Positions 16,497-25,561 of a stretch of 64,000 nt of DNA are shown here, piece after piece. The notes under the pieces are model-generated. The model was not told the DNA's origin. It saw only the letters and a program-made list of their open reading frames with translations, and searched no databases. The position numbers were made by a program, and so were the translations under genes. Origin of the DNA: Aldehydirespirator sp965220645 (GTDB lineage Bacteria > Actinomycetota > Acidimicrobiia > Acidimicrobiales > Aldehydirespiratoraceae). The DNA is taken from contig OZ244836.1 in assembly GCA_965220645.1 (NCBI GenBank), positions 1,302,001 through 1,366,000 of the forward strand, in the 5' to 3' direction. Position 1 is the stretch's first letter. Each line of letters opens with the position of its first letter.

Positions 16497-19001
16497 CTAG
16501 GCCCGCAGGCGGGTGTTCGTCGGATCGTGGACGGCCTCGGCCAGCACGCGGGCGGGCCGCAGGTCACCAACTACCCGGACCTCAAGGGCGGTGCCGGGCT
16601 CGGCGTGCTCGGGGGCCAGGTAGGCGAAGGCCAGACTGTGGCCGGTGTGGAAGCCATGAGCGCCGGAGGTCACCAGGCCCACAGCCTGCCCGCCGGCATA
16701 GACGCCGTCGGCTGCGTGCACATCGGCGTCGTCGGAGTCCACGGCCAGGTAGGCGAGCCGCCACCGGTAGGGCTCCTCGCCCGAGGCTGCCCTGTCGCGG
16801 CGGGCCAGGAGGGCGTCGCGGCCCACGAAGTCGCCCTTGTCGACCTTGACAAAGCGCTGGAGACCGGCCTCGTCGCAGTTGACGTCGTGGGTGAGCTCGC
16901 GGCTGGTGAAGTAGCGCTTCTCCATGCGCAGAGAGTCCAGCGCGTGGTTGCCCGCGTCGGCCACCCCCAATGGCTCGCCGGCGGCCCACAGCGCGTCGTA
17001 GACGGTGCCGAGATCCTCGACGGGCATGTGAAGCTCCCAGCCGAGCTCCCCGGTGAATCCCACCCTCAGCGCCCGCACATCGGGCACGCCGGCCACGGTG
17101 ATGGGCCGTCCTCGCAGCCATCCGAAGGTGTCGTTGCTCAGATCGGCGTCGGAGATCCGAGCCAGCAGGTGCCGTGCCGCCGGTCCGGTCACGTTCAGCA
17201 CGCCCAACTCCGTCGATCGGGTCACGAGCTCGGCGTCCGCGCCGCCGGGCCAGTGCTCCTCGAAGAACTCGCGGTCCTTGCCCTCACCCGCGGCGGCCGA
17301 GACGAGGTACAGGTGGTCGGCGGCCAGGCGGGTCACGGTCAGCTCGCTCTCGATGCGAGCCTGCGGCGTCAGCAGGTACGTGAGCCCGATGCGTCCAACC
17401 GCAGGCACGTTGTTGGTGGTGAGGTGGTCGAGCACTGCGGCCGCGTCGGGACCGATCAGGTCGAACTTGGCGAACGCGGTGGCGTCGAGGATCCCGACCC
17501 GCTCGCGCACGGCTCGGCACTCCTCGGCCACGGCCTCGAACCATCCGGTGTGGCGGAACGAGACCATGTCTTGGGAGGGCAGTCCGGCCGCGGCCGGGAA
17601 CCACTTGGGCCGCTCCCAGCCGTAGACCTGAGTGAACACCGCGCCCTTGCCGTGCAGCCGTTCGTACAGGGGGGTTGTGCGGTAGGGCCGCCCGGCGGGC
17701 CGCTCCAGTCCGGGCAGCGGGGTCTGGTGCCGGTACTGGTGGTCCTCGGATCCCTTCACCCGCCCGTAGGACATGATGTCGTCGCGGTCGATGTAGCCGA
17801 ACCGTCGGGGGTCGTAGGCCCGCACGCTCACCGAGGTTGTTCCCTGCACCATCCAGCGGGCCAGCTCCCGGCCCAGGCCCGGACCATCGGCAATCCCGAC
17901 CTGCACGCCGACCATCTGCCAGAAGTTGGGAACGCCCGAAGGGCCCAGCAGGGGCTCGCCGTCGGGCGGGTACGAGATCGCGCCGCAGATGACCTGCTTG
18001 ATGCCCAGCGGCTCCAGCACCGGCATCCGCTCGAAGGCTCGGGCCAGCCACAGGCCGACCCGGTCGAAGTCGGCATCGAACAGCGGGTTCTCGAGCGACC
18101 AGTCCGGTCCGTCGGTGTCGTGCCAGACGGCCTCGGCGCCGGTCTGCTCGTAGATGCCGATCAGGCCCGACTGCTGCTCCCGGCGCAGGTATCCCGACAC
18201 GTAGTCGTCTCGCACCACCGGCAGCTCGCGGTCGAGGTCGGCGAACTCCGGCACCGGCTCGGTCAGCAGGTAGGTGTGCAGGACGTTGGCGATGGGCACG
18301 TCGAGCCCCACCATGCGAGCCACCCGTTGCGCGTAGCAGCCCGCCGCGTTGACGACGTGCTCGGCGTGGACGGTGCCCCGCTGGGTGTCCACGTCGAAGG
18401 TGCCGTCATGCCGCCGCCGGATTCCCAGTACCCGATTGCGCCGGCTGACGGCCGCGCCCAGGTTCCTGGCGGCCCGCACCATGGCGTTGGCCGCGCCTGC
18501 GGGGTCGACGTGGCCGTCGTCGGGGGTGTGGACCGCGCCGAGCATTCCGTCGGTCACGTAGAAGGGGTGCAACTTCGAGATCCGCGACGACCCGATCCAT
18601 TCCATGGCATTGCCCACGTAGGTGGCCGGGCCGAGCTGGGCCCGCAGCCAGTCCACCTCCTCGGCGTTGTAGGCCACCCGCAGGCTGCCGCTGCGGTGCC
18701 ACGAGGTGGCCACCTGAGTCTCGGCCTCCAGCGACGCGTACAGCTCGCAGGCGTAGCGCCGGAAGGATGCCAGCGCGTAGCTCGACACCGAGTGGGTGAC
18801 CTGGCCCGCCGCGTGCCAGGTGGATCCCGATGTCAACTCGGCCTTCTCGATGAGGAGGGAGTCGGTCCATCCCTCATGGGCAAGGTGGTAGAGGGCGCTG
18901 GCTCCGCATATCCCGCCGCCGACGATCACTACCCGGGTCGAGTCCGGCAACGCGGAGCCGGAGTGTGCGGTTTGGTCGGGCGAGACCGAACGTTGCGCCA
19001 C
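16497..19001 (-). CDS. FAD-dependent dehydrogenase fused to GcvT domain (dimethylglycine/sarcosine dehydrogenase-like)
   Basis: An 834-residue two-domain enzyme. GTG 19001 is chosen, with GGGAGGGG five bases upstream; longer frames read into non-coding text. N-terminal DAO domain: RVVIVGGGICGASALYHLA (dinucleotide loop), SGSTWHAAGQVTHSV with the His used for covalent FAD in this family, and NAAGCYAQRVARMVG. C-terminal half is a GcvT/aminomethyltransferase module: GILDATAFAKFDLIGPDA, VTRLAADHLYLVSAA, GFTGELGWELHMP. Such enzymes demethylate N-methyl amines (dimethylglycine, sarcosine and relatives), passing formaldehyde to tetrahydrofolate. A paralogue is at 50003-52555. Its divergent partner cluster starts at 19130. 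Confidence 0.88.
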   Translation of the reverse strand: MAQRSVSPDQTAHSGSALPDSTRVVIVGGGICGASALYHLAHEGWTDSLLIEKAELTSGSTWHAAGQVTHSVSSYALASFRRYACELYASLEAETQVATSWHRSGSLRVAYNAEEVDWLRAQLGPATYVGNAMEWIGSSRISKLHPFYVTDGMLGAVHTPDDGHVDPAGAANAMVRAARNLGAAVSRRNRVLGIRRRHDGTFDVDTQRGTVHAEHVVNAAGCYAQRVARMVGLDVPIANVLHTYLLTEPVPEFADLDRELPVVRDDYVSGYLRREQQSGLIGIYEQTGAEAVWHDTDGPDWSLENPLFDADFDRVGLWLARAFERMPVLEPLGIKQVICGAISYPPDGEPLLGPSGVPNFWQMVGVQVGIADGPGLGRELARWMVQGTTSVSVRAYDPRRFGYIDRDDIMSYGRVKGSEDHQYRHQTPLPGLERPAGRPYRTTPLYERLHGKGAVFTQVYGWERPKWFPAAAGLPSQDMVSFRHTGWFEAVAEECRAVRERVGILDATAFAKFDLIGPDAAAVLDHLTTNNVPAVGRIGLTYLLTPQARIESELTVTRLAADHLYLVSAAAGEGKDREFFEEHWPGGADAELVTRSTELGVLNVTGPAARHLLARISDADLSNDTFGWLRGRPITVAGVPDVRALRVGFTGELGWELHMPVEDLGTVYDALWAAGEPLGVADAGNHALDSLRMEKRYFTSRELTHDVNCDEAGLQRFVKVDKGDFVGRDALLARRDRAASGEEPYRWRLAYLAVDSDDADVHAADGVYAGGQAVGLVTSGAHGFHTGHSLAFAYLAPEHAEPGTALEVRVVGDLRPARVLAEAVHDPTNTRLRA

Positions 19002-19129
19002 GTTGCCCCTCCCTTGGGTCCGTCCTCCGCAGGCGCCGGAGCGTGACGCTACCGCCGCGGATGAGGCACAATACGCATCCGAGGGCATGCGTTTGGGTCG
19101 TGCCGGACTACAGGACACAGGAGGTCGAG

Positions 19130-20242
19130 ATGCGTCTGTCGCATCCCGCTCTGGCCGATCCGGAGTTCTACGTGCCCGGCCTGCCTGCCGACTATGTGGC
19201 CGACCGCTACGGCGTCAGCGCTGCCGACATCGCCAAGCTCGGCTCCGCGGAGAATCCCCTGGGTGCGTCGCCGCTGGCGGTGCAGGCGATACGGGAGCAG
19301 CTTGACGCCCTGCACCTGTACCCGTCGTGGACGGCCGAGCCGCTGCGGGCGAAGGTCTCGCGGACCTATGGCTTCGAGCCTGAGCGGATCATGTGCGGAG
19401 CGGGCGAGACCGAGATCATCTCGTGGCTGATCCGGGCGTTCTGCGAGCCGGGCGGGCGCATCCAGATGCCCGGCCCGTGCTTCCCCATCTATCACCTGTT
19501 CGCCGAGGCCGAGGGGCGGGTCCCGGTCCTGGTGCATGAGGCCACCGACCGCAGAACCATGGCGGTGAACGTCGACGCCTACATCGACGCCATCACTGAC
19601 GACACCCGGATCGTGTTCATCACCAACCCGCACAGCCCCTCGGGCACCTGGATGACCGAGGACGGCGTGAGGCGCATCATCGAGGCCGCGCCCGAAGCTC
19701 TGGTGGTGCTGGACGAGGCCTACGTGCACTACTCGGGCACCGGCGGATACATCCACCTCGCCGACGACTATGCCAACCTGGTGGTGCTGCGCACGTTCTC
19801 CAAGGCGTTCGGCCTCGCGGGCCTGCGGGTCGGCTTCGGCGTGGGGCCGAAGCCGGTGGTCGATGCCTGCCTGGCAGTCAAGCCGACCTGGAACATGGGA
19901 GTGCTGCAGACGGCGGGCGCGGGCGCTGCCCTGGACGACAAGGACCACCTTGACGCCACGGTGGACGTGATCTCGAAGGGCCGGGCCCATGCGCAGGCCC
20001 GCTTCGGCGCTCCTGACCGCTTCCGGATGGTGCCCGACAGCCGATCCAACTTCTTCCTGGTGGAGATCCTGGATCCCGGCACCGACTCCACCAAAGTGTT
20101 CGAGGGCCTGCTGGAGCGGGGCGTCATCGTCAAGGACGGATCGGTCTCGTTCCGGGGCCTGGACCGGCGCTTCCTGCGCTGCGACGCCAACCTGCCCGAC
20201 CGCATGGACCGCCTCGTGGACGCGCTGGCGGATCTGCCGTGA
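19130..20242 (+). CDS. PLP-dependent aminotransferase, HisC-like
   Basis: A 370-residue class I/II aminotransferase from ATG 19130, preceded by GGAGG. Visible: KLGSAENPLGASPLAV (substrate arm), AGETEIISWLIRAF, FITNPHSPSGTW (Asn/Pro around the cofactor ring), VVLDEAYVHYSG (Asp and Tyr contacts), RTFSKAFGLAGLRVGFG with the Schiff-base Lys, and SNFFLVE. Histidinol-phosphate aminotransferase is the nearest fold class, but no other his gene is here and the following gene is a Rieske oxygenase overlapping by 4 bases, so an amino-acid catabolic role is more likely than histidine synthesis. Confidence 0.85.
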   Translation: MRLSHPALADPEFYVPGLPADYVADRYGVSAADIAKLGSAENPLGASPLAVQAIREQLDALHLYPSWTAEPLRAKVSRTYGFEPERIMCGAGETEIISWLIRAFCEPGGRIQMPGPCFPIYHLFAEAEGRVPVLVHEATDRRTMAVNVDAYIDAITDDTRIVFITNPHSPSGTWMTEDGVRRIIEAAPEALVVLDEAYVHYSGTGGYIHLADDYANLVVLRTFSKAFGLAGLRVGFGVGPKPVVDACLAVKPTWNMGVLQTAGAGAALDDKDHLDATVDVISKGRAHAQARFGAPDRFRMVPDSRSNFFLVEILDPGTDSTKVFEGLLERGVIVKDGSVSFRGLDRRFLRCDANLPDRMDRLVDALADLP

Positions 20243-21303
20243 CCGAGAGGCCGCGAGGGCTCGCAGCCCGCTACTACACCGGCCCTGACATATTCGCGGC
20301 GGAGATGGAGCGGGTCTTCGCCCGCAGCTGGGTGATGGTGGGACACGTCTCGCAGGTGGCCGAGCCGGGCACCATCATCACCGTCGCGGTCGGCGACGAG
20401 AGCGTGCTGGTTGCCAACGACGGCGGTGTTCTGAGGGCGATGTACAACGTGTGCCAGCACCGGGGCCACCAATTGGTGACCTCCGAGCGGGTGCAGGTGG
20501 ACCAGATCACCTGCCCCTACCACGCCTGGACTTACGGGCTCGACGGCCGGCTGCTGCACGCCCGGGGTGAACAGGTCGGCGAGCTGTGCGTTCCACCGGT
20601 GAGGCTCGAGACCCAGGGCGGCTTCATGTACGCCAACCTCGACCCCGAGGCCGCGTCACTGGCCGACGTCGGTGCGGGCGTCGAGGACGAGTTGCTGGCA
20701 CTGGCACCCGACGTGGCCGAGCGGGTGCTGGCGGCCCGCAACACCCACGAGATGCGGGCCAACTGGAAGGTGGTAGTGGAGAACTACAACGAGTGCTACC
20801 ACTGCCCGAACGTGCACAAGTGGTTCACCGCGGGAGTGATCTCGCCCGGCAGCTACCGGATCTCGATGCACGGCGATGTGATCCGCCACACCGCCGAGGG
20901 TCCGCGGTCGCACGACGGATCCGGCAAGTCGACCGGGGAGGCGGCCGGCTACGGCTCGTTCTACACCTGGCCCGTCTCTTCCATCCAGTGCTATCCGGGC
21001 CAGGTCATCAACACCTTCCGCTGGGTGCCGCTCGCGGTTGACCGCACGCTGCTGATCCGCGAGTGGTGGTTCCCGACCGCGGAGATCACCGGGGAGCAAT
21101 CGAGGCTCATCTCAGAAGACTGGGACAACACCGCCTGGGAGGACTTCGTGATCGTGGAGTCGGTCCAGCGGGGCATGTCCAGCCGCGGCTACCGCCCAGG
21201 CCCGCTGACAATGGACCCCAGCGGGGAGTGCGACGTCCACAGCGAGAACTCGGTCCATCACCTTCAGGGCCTGCTGCTGGCCTCGCTGGGCGACACCGTG
21301 TGA
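20239..21303 (+). CDS. Rieske non-haem iron oxygenase, large subunit
   Basis: A 354-residue oxygenase alpha subunit from GTG 20239, overlapping the aminotransferase stop (GTGA). The Rieske centre is CQHRGH...CPYHAW (CxH...CxxH) in the first third; the mononuclear iron site is ENYNECYHCPNVHKW with the two His ligands, and the bridging Asn/Glu motif is present. No ferredoxin or reductase gene is adjacent, so electron partners come from elsewhere. The family performs hydroxylation or oxidative N- or O-demethylation. It sits in a run with MmgE/PrpD, SDR and acyl-CoA ligase genes, in which overlaps or gaps of a few bases indicate one operon. Confidence 0.9.
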   Translation: MTERPRGLAARYYTGPDIFAAEMERVFARSWVMVGHVSQVAEPGTIITVAVGDESVLVANDGGVLRAMYNVCQHRGHQLVTSERVQVDQITCPYHAWTYGLDGRLLHARGEQVGELCVPPVRLETQGGFMYANLDPEAASLADVGAGVEDELLALAPDVAERVLAARNTHEMRANWKVVVENYNECYHCPNVHKWFTAGVISPGSYRISMHGDVIRHTAEGPRSHDGSGKSTGEAAGYGSFYTWPVSSIQCYPGQVINTFRWVPLAVDRTLLIREWWFPTAEITGEQSRLISEDWDNTAWEDFVIVESVQRGMSSRGYRPGPLTMDPSGECDVHSENSVHHLQGLLLASLGDTV

Positions 21304-22724
21304 TGACGGACGTTCAACCCTCGGGCTCTAGAACCCTTGAGGCTGCGAACGGCTCGTTGTCGGCTGTGCTGGCCGAGTTCCTGAGCAGTCTTGAGGGCAG
21401 GATCGCACCAGAGCGCATCACGGTCGCCAGCAACTGTGTGATCGACACCCTCGGTGCCATCGCCTACGGGGCGGAACAGCCATGGTCGCGGGCCGCGACC
21501 CGCTACGCCCTCGCCACCGGTGGTGAGGGACCCTGCACTGTCGTCGGGAGGGGCGAGAGCGCCACGCCGGCCATGGCTGCCTTCGCCAACGGCACGGCGG
21601 CCCACGCCTTCGAGCTCGACGACGTGCACGAGGAGGCCGTCAACCATCCGGGTGCCGTTGTGGTTCCGGCCGCTCTAGCGATGGCCGAGGAGATCGATGC
21701 CTCCGGGCTGGCCCTCCTGGAGGCGGTAGTGGTCGGCTACGAGGCCATGGCCCGGGCCGGACTGGCGGTCGGGCCGGTCTCGCACATGCTGGCCGGATTC
21801 CATCCCACCTCGATGTCGGGGGTCTTCGGCGCGGCGGCCGCGGTCGCCCATCTCCACGGTTTCGACGCAACCCGGCTCAACGACGCGTTCGGAGTCGCGG
21901 CCTCGCTGGCGTCGGGGACCATGGAGTTCGCGGCCTCGGGCGGGATGGCCAAGCGGATCCACGCGGGGCGGGCCGCCGAGGGTGGGATCATGGCCGCCAC
22001 ACTGGCCGCCGACGGGTTCGAGGGCGCTCGTGACGGGCTGGCAGGTACCTACGGGTTCTGCCGGGTGTTCACGCGCGACCCCAGCCCGCACCTGCTCACC
22101 GAGGACCTCGGCGAGCGTTGGATGATCGACGAGATCACGGTCAAGCCGTACGCGGCCTGCAGCGACGTCCACGCCATGATCCAGGCCACCTCCGAGCTGG
22201 TGGCCGAACACGGCATCATTGCCGAGCAGATCGACAACATCGCGGTGCACGGGCCGACCAAGGCCGCCGAGCTCAACGACATGGACGGCACCACCTCGGT
22301 GATGGCCGCCCAGTACTCGGCCCGGTTCAACATCGCGGCCGCGGTCCTGGCCGACCCGGCCGACCCCGACACATACCATCCCGATCGCATTGCCGACCCT
22401 GCGCTGGCGGCCCTGCAGGCCAAGGTGGCCACGACCGTGCCGGATCCCGCCTTCGACGCCACCTACGCCTGGAAGCAGGGAGCTCGGGTGGAGATCACCA
22501 CGACCGACGGCCAGGTGCTGGAGCGGACCGTCCACGGCCAGCGAGGGTCCATGCACGATCCGCTCGGCGACGCAGAGATCGAGCGCAAGTTCCGGACTCT
22601 GGCCAGCGGTCGTCTCGACCCGGGAGTCCCCGAGGCCGTCCGCTCGCTGCCGGATCGCCCTGTGCGCGAGCTGACCCGCCTGCTGCGCTCCGGTTGGCGG
22701 CCGGACACGTCCGGGGCACGCTGA
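21303..22724 (+). CDS. MmgE/PrpD family protein
   Basis: A 473-residue protein; ATG 21303 overlaps the Rieske stop (TGATG) and is preferred over a frame extending upstream inside that gene. Family features: ASNCVIDTLGAIAYGAEQPWS, AAFANGTAAHAFELDDVHEEAVNHPG (conserved Asp-Asp and His), and SGMAKRIHAGRAAEGGIMAA in the middle. PrpD is 2-methylcitrate dehydratase; most catabolic members are dehydratases or isomerases of similar acids. Here no methylcitrate synthase is adjacent, so the exact substrate is open. It is followed 4 bases later by the SDR gene. Confidence 0.88.
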   Translation: MTDVQPSGSRTLEAANGSLSAVLAEFLSSLEGRIAPERITVASNCVIDTLGAIAYGAEQPWSRAATRYALATGGEGPCTVVGRGESATPAMAAFANGTAAHAFELDDVHEEAVNHPGAVVVPAALAMAEEIDASGLALLEAVVVGYEAMARAGLAVGPVSHMLAGFHPTSMSGVFGAAAAVAHLHGFDATRLNDAFGVAASLASGTMEFAASGGMAKRIHAGRAAEGGIMAATLAADGFEGARDGLAGTYGFCRVFTRDPSPHLLTEDLGERWMIDEITVKPYAACSDVHAMIQATSELVAEHGIIAEQIDNIAVHGPTKAAELNDMDGTTSVMAAQYSARFNIAAAVLADPADPDTYHPDRIADPALAALQAKVATTVPDPAFDATYAWKQGARVEITTTDGQVLERTVHGQRGSMHDPLGDAEIERKFRTLASGRLDPGVPEAVRSLPDRPVRELTRLLRSGWRPDTSGAR

Positions 22725-22728
22725 TGCC

Positions 22729-23517
22729 ATGAGTGAGCTCGATCTGAGCAAGGACTTCGAAGGCCGTCACGGCGCGGCGCTGGTGGTGGGGGGCAGCGGC
22801 GGCCTTGGCTCCGTGATCGCGGTGGAGCTGGCCGCCCGCGGTAGCGATGTGGCCCTCAGCTACCGCAGCAACGCCGACGCGGCCGCAGCCACCGCGGCAG
22901 AGATCGAGCGACGTGGCCGCCGGAGCTGGCTCGCAGCCGCCGACCTCACCGATGACGAGGCGGTGGCCGCGGCAGTGGCGGAACTGGCCGACGCGGCGGG
23001 CGGCCTGCACACCATGGTGTACGCGGCCGGCCCCCACGTCCCGCAGATGCACATGAGCCGCACAGGGTCCGCGGCAATGAGGGCTCAACTGGACGCCGAC
23101 GCGGCCGGGTTCTTCGCGGCGGCTTCTGCCGTGCTGCCGCATCTGCGCGAGTCCAGGGGCAGCATCGTTGCCGTCACCACCGCCGGCACCGGCCGGTTCC
23201 CGGTGCGCGACGGCTTGAGCACCGTCCCCAAAGCCGCCGTCGAGGCCGCGGTACGGGGCCTGGCCGCTGAGGAGGGACGCTTCGGCGTGCGGGCCAACAG
23301 CGTGGGCCCTGGGATGCTGACCGACGGCATGGCCGAGCGCCTGGTGGCTTCGGGCGACCTCGACGAGAGGGCGCTCGACGCGGCCCGGTCCAACATCCCC
23401 ATGCGCGGTTTCGGCACCGCCGCCGACATCGCCGAAGCGGTGTGCTTCCTGGCCTCGGATCGGGCCCGCTACATCACCGGCCAGCAACTGGCAGTCGACG
23501 GCGGCTACACGGTCTGA
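22729..23517 (+). CDS. Short-chain dehydrogenase/reductase lacking the catalytic Tyr
   Basis: A 262-residue SDR with an intact nucleotide-binding loop (VVGGSGGLGSVIAVELA) and C-terminus (FLASDRARYITGQQLAVDGG), the pattern of classical FabG-like members. However, where YxxxK is expected the text is LSTVPKAAVEA: the Lys is kept but the Tyr position is Ser, and the usual catalytic Ser is Thr (VAVTTAGTG). The NNAG motif is YAAG. Either catalysis is altered or it is a structural/non-catalytic member. It lies between MmgE/PrpD and the acyl-CoA ligase. Confidence 0.82.
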   Translation: MSELDLSKDFEGRHGAALVVGGSGGLGSVIAVELAARGSDVALSYRSNADAAAATAAEIERRGRRSWLAAADLTDDEAVAAAVAELADAAGGLHTMVYAAGPHVPQMHMSRTGSAAMRAQLDADAAGFFAAASAVLPHLRESRGSIVAVTTAGTGRFPVRDGLSTVPKAAVEAAVRGLAAEEGRFGVRANSVGPGMLTDGMAERLVASGDLDERALDAARSNIPMRGFGTAADIAEAVCFLASDRARYITGQQLAVDGGYTV

Positions 23518-23569
23518 AGCACCGGTTCGCGGCCACTCTGTATCGCCGGCGCGGATAGCGTCGGAGTCG

Positions 23570-25123
23570 ATGTACCCCGGAGCACACGCCGCCACCAACC
23601 CCGACAAGCCGGCCCTGATCATGGCCGGCTCGGGCGAGACCGTCACCTACGCCCAGCTCGACGCCGAAGCCAACCGGGTGTCGCGGATGTTCCGCGACGC
23701 GGGGCTGTCTCCCGGAGACCATGTCGCCTGGTGCCTCGAGAACCACCGCAACTTCCTGCCGCTGTGCTGGGGTGCGTACTACGCCGGGCTGATCTACACG
23801 CCGATGAGCAGCCGCCTGACCACCGACGAGATCGCCTACATCGTCGACAACAGCGGTGCCCAGGCCTACATCACGTCGCGATACAAGGCCGCGCAGGCCG
23901 CCGAGCTGGTCGACCGGATGGACAGCGTCGACCTGCGTCTGATGATGGACGACGTCATCGACGGGTACGAGAGCTACGAGCAGGCGGTGGCCGCGGCCTC
24001 GCCGGAGCCGCTGGAGGGGCGGGTGGCCGGTGCGGACATGCTCTACAGCTCGGGCACGACCGGGCGTCCCAAGGGGGTGCTCGCCGCGTACGAGACCGTA
24101 CCCATCGAGGAGGTGGAGTCGGTGGTGGCCGTGATGTCCGTGCTGCTGCTGGGCATGTCCGACGAGTCGGTGTACCTGTCGCCCGCGCCCATGTACCACG
24201 GCGCGCCGCTGCGCTTCACCATGGCCGCCCACATCATCGGGTCCACGGTGGTGGTGATGGAGCGATTCGACGCGGCCGAGTTCCTGGCCGCGGTCGAGCG
24301 CTACTCGGTGACCCACACCCAGGTGGTGCCCACGATGCTCGTGCGGATGCTGAAGCTGCCCGACGAGCAGCGGCTGCGCTACGACCCGTCGTCGCTGACC
24401 AGCGTGCTGCACGCAGCCGCACCCTGCCCGGTGGAGGCCAAGCGCCAGGTGATCGACTGGCTGGGACCCATCGTCAGCGAGTACTACGCGGGCACCGAGG
24501 GCAACGGGGCCACCTTCTGCGACAGCGAGCAGTGGCTGGCCCACCCCGGCACGGTGGGGGTGCCCATCAGCGGCGAGGTCCACATCGTGGACGAGGCCAC
24601 CGGCGAGGAGGTGCCCGCCGGTTCCGAGGGCGTGGTGTACTTCGGCGGCGGCGGCACCTTCGAGTACCACCTCGACGACGAGAAGACCCGCAACTCCCGG
24701 TTGCCCAACGGCTGGTCGACCATCGGCGACATCGGCCGGGTGGACGACGACGGATTCCTGTACCTGACCGACCGCAAGGCGCACATGATCATCTCCGGAG
24801 GGGTGAACGTGTACCCCCAGGAGGCGGAGAATCTGCTGACCATGCATCCCGCAGTGCTGGACGTGGCCGTGGTCGGCGTGCCCGACGACGACCTGGGCGA
24901 AGTGCCCAAAGCCGTGGTCCGGCCCATCGACACGCCCACCGACGATGAGGCCGCGGCCGCTCTGGAGCGCGACCTGATCGACTACTGCCGGGCCAGTCTC
25001 GCCTCCGTGAAGTGCCCTCGGACGGTGGACTTCCGCGAGGAGCTGCCCCGCGACCAGACGGGCAAGCTCTACAAGCGCCTACTGCGGGACGAGTACTGGC
25101 AGGACCAGGACCGCCGCATCTAG
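23570..25123 (+). CDS. Acyl-CoA synthetase (AMP-forming)
   Basis: A 517-residue ANL-superfamily ligase from ATG 23570. The P-loop-like motif is LYSSGTTGRPKGV, the adenine motif is YYAGTEGNG, and GWSTIGDIGRVDDDGFLYLTDRK is the hinge/A8 segment; the catalytic Lys is in RDQTGKLYKR near the C-terminus. It activates a carboxylic acid to acyl-AMP then acyl-CoA. Ending the 19-25 kb plus-strand cluster, it likely converts the acid made by the upstream oxygenase/dehydratase enzymes to a CoA ester. Substrate not predictable. Confidence 0.9.
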   Translation: MYPGAHAATNPDKPALIMAGSGETVTYAQLDAEANRVSRMFRDAGLSPGDHVAWCLENHRNFLPLCWGAYYAGLIYTPMSSRLTTDEIAYIVDNSGAQAYITSRYKAAQAAELVDRMDSVDLRLMMDDVIDGYESYEQAVAAASPEPLEGRVAGADMLYSSGTTGRPKGVLAAYETVPIEEVESVVAVMSVLLLGMSDESVYLSPAPMYHGAPLRFTMAAHIIGSTVVVMERFDAAEFLAAVERYSVTHTQVVPTMLVRMLKLPDEQRLRYDPSSLTSVLHAAAPCPVEAKRQVIDWLGPIVSEYYAGTEGNGATFCDSEQWLAHPGTVGVPISGEVHIVDEATGEEVPAGSEGVVYFGGGGTFEYHLDDEKTRNSRLPNGWSTIGDIGRVDDDGFLYLTDRKAHMIISGGVNVYPQEAENLLTMHPAVLDVAVVGVPDDDLGEVPKAVVRPIDTPTDDEAAAALERDLIDYCRASLASVKCPRTVDFREELPRDQTGKLYKRLLRDEYWQDQDRRI

Positions 25124-25155
25124 CGGACCGGCGCACGCCAGCCCCGTCGGGGCGG

Positions 25156-25524
25156 TCAGGCGCCGTCGAGCTGGCGGATGAGAGTGGGCGGGGCGACGCG
25201 GCGGTAGCTGTCCTCCAGCCAGTCGGCGACGTCGTCGATGTCGGCGTCGGCGAGGCGGACCAGCACCGCGCCGTAGCCGTCGTAGTGGGGCACGGTGAAC
25301 AGCACCCCGGGATGGTTCTCGAGCAGCACGGGCTTCATCTCCAGCTCGCAGAACAGCACCAGCACCGCGGTGTCGTGGACATGGTCGCGCCGATGCTCGC
25401 GCTCACCCCACAACCGGCAGAAGCCCTTCTTGCGGACCTTGAGTCCGGGCGTGCCGTACCAGGTCGACTCGGTCACCTCGGGCATCTGAAGCCCGATCCT
25501 CCGCACATCGTCGAACGTCACCAT
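25156..25524 (-). CDS. MmcQ/YjbR family protein
   Basis: A 122-residue protein starting at ATG 25524 (MVTFDDVRRIGLQMPEV). The opening helix, STWYGTPGLKVRKKGFCRL and the end segment VADWLEDSYRRVAPP match the YjbR/MmcQ fold (CyaY-like, double-wing, DNA-binding-like). Function of the family is not established. It is separated from the acyl-CoA ligase by a 30-base convergent gap and from the amidohydrolase upstream by 37 bases. Confidence 0.85.
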   Translation of the reverse strand: MVTFDDVRRIGLQMPEVTESTWYGTPGLKVRKKGFCRLWGEREHRRDHVHDTAVLVLFCELEMKPVLLENHPGVLFTVPHYDGYGAVLVRLADADIDDVADWLEDSYRRVAPPTLIRQLDGA

Positions 25525-25561
25525 GGCGAGCCTTGCGCAGCCGCGACCCGGCTTCGTGCAG

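Noticed and set aside
16479..19046. A very long open frame on the plus strand, opposite the DMGDH-like gene
   Set aside because: Its translation is Gly/Arg/His-rich low-information text with no family motif, whereas the minus strand shows full FAD and GcvT motifs. It arises from high GC in codon positions.
19130..20242. Histidine biosynthesis hisC
   Set aside because: No other his genes and a tight overlap with a Rieske oxygenase; left as HisC-like aminotransferase.
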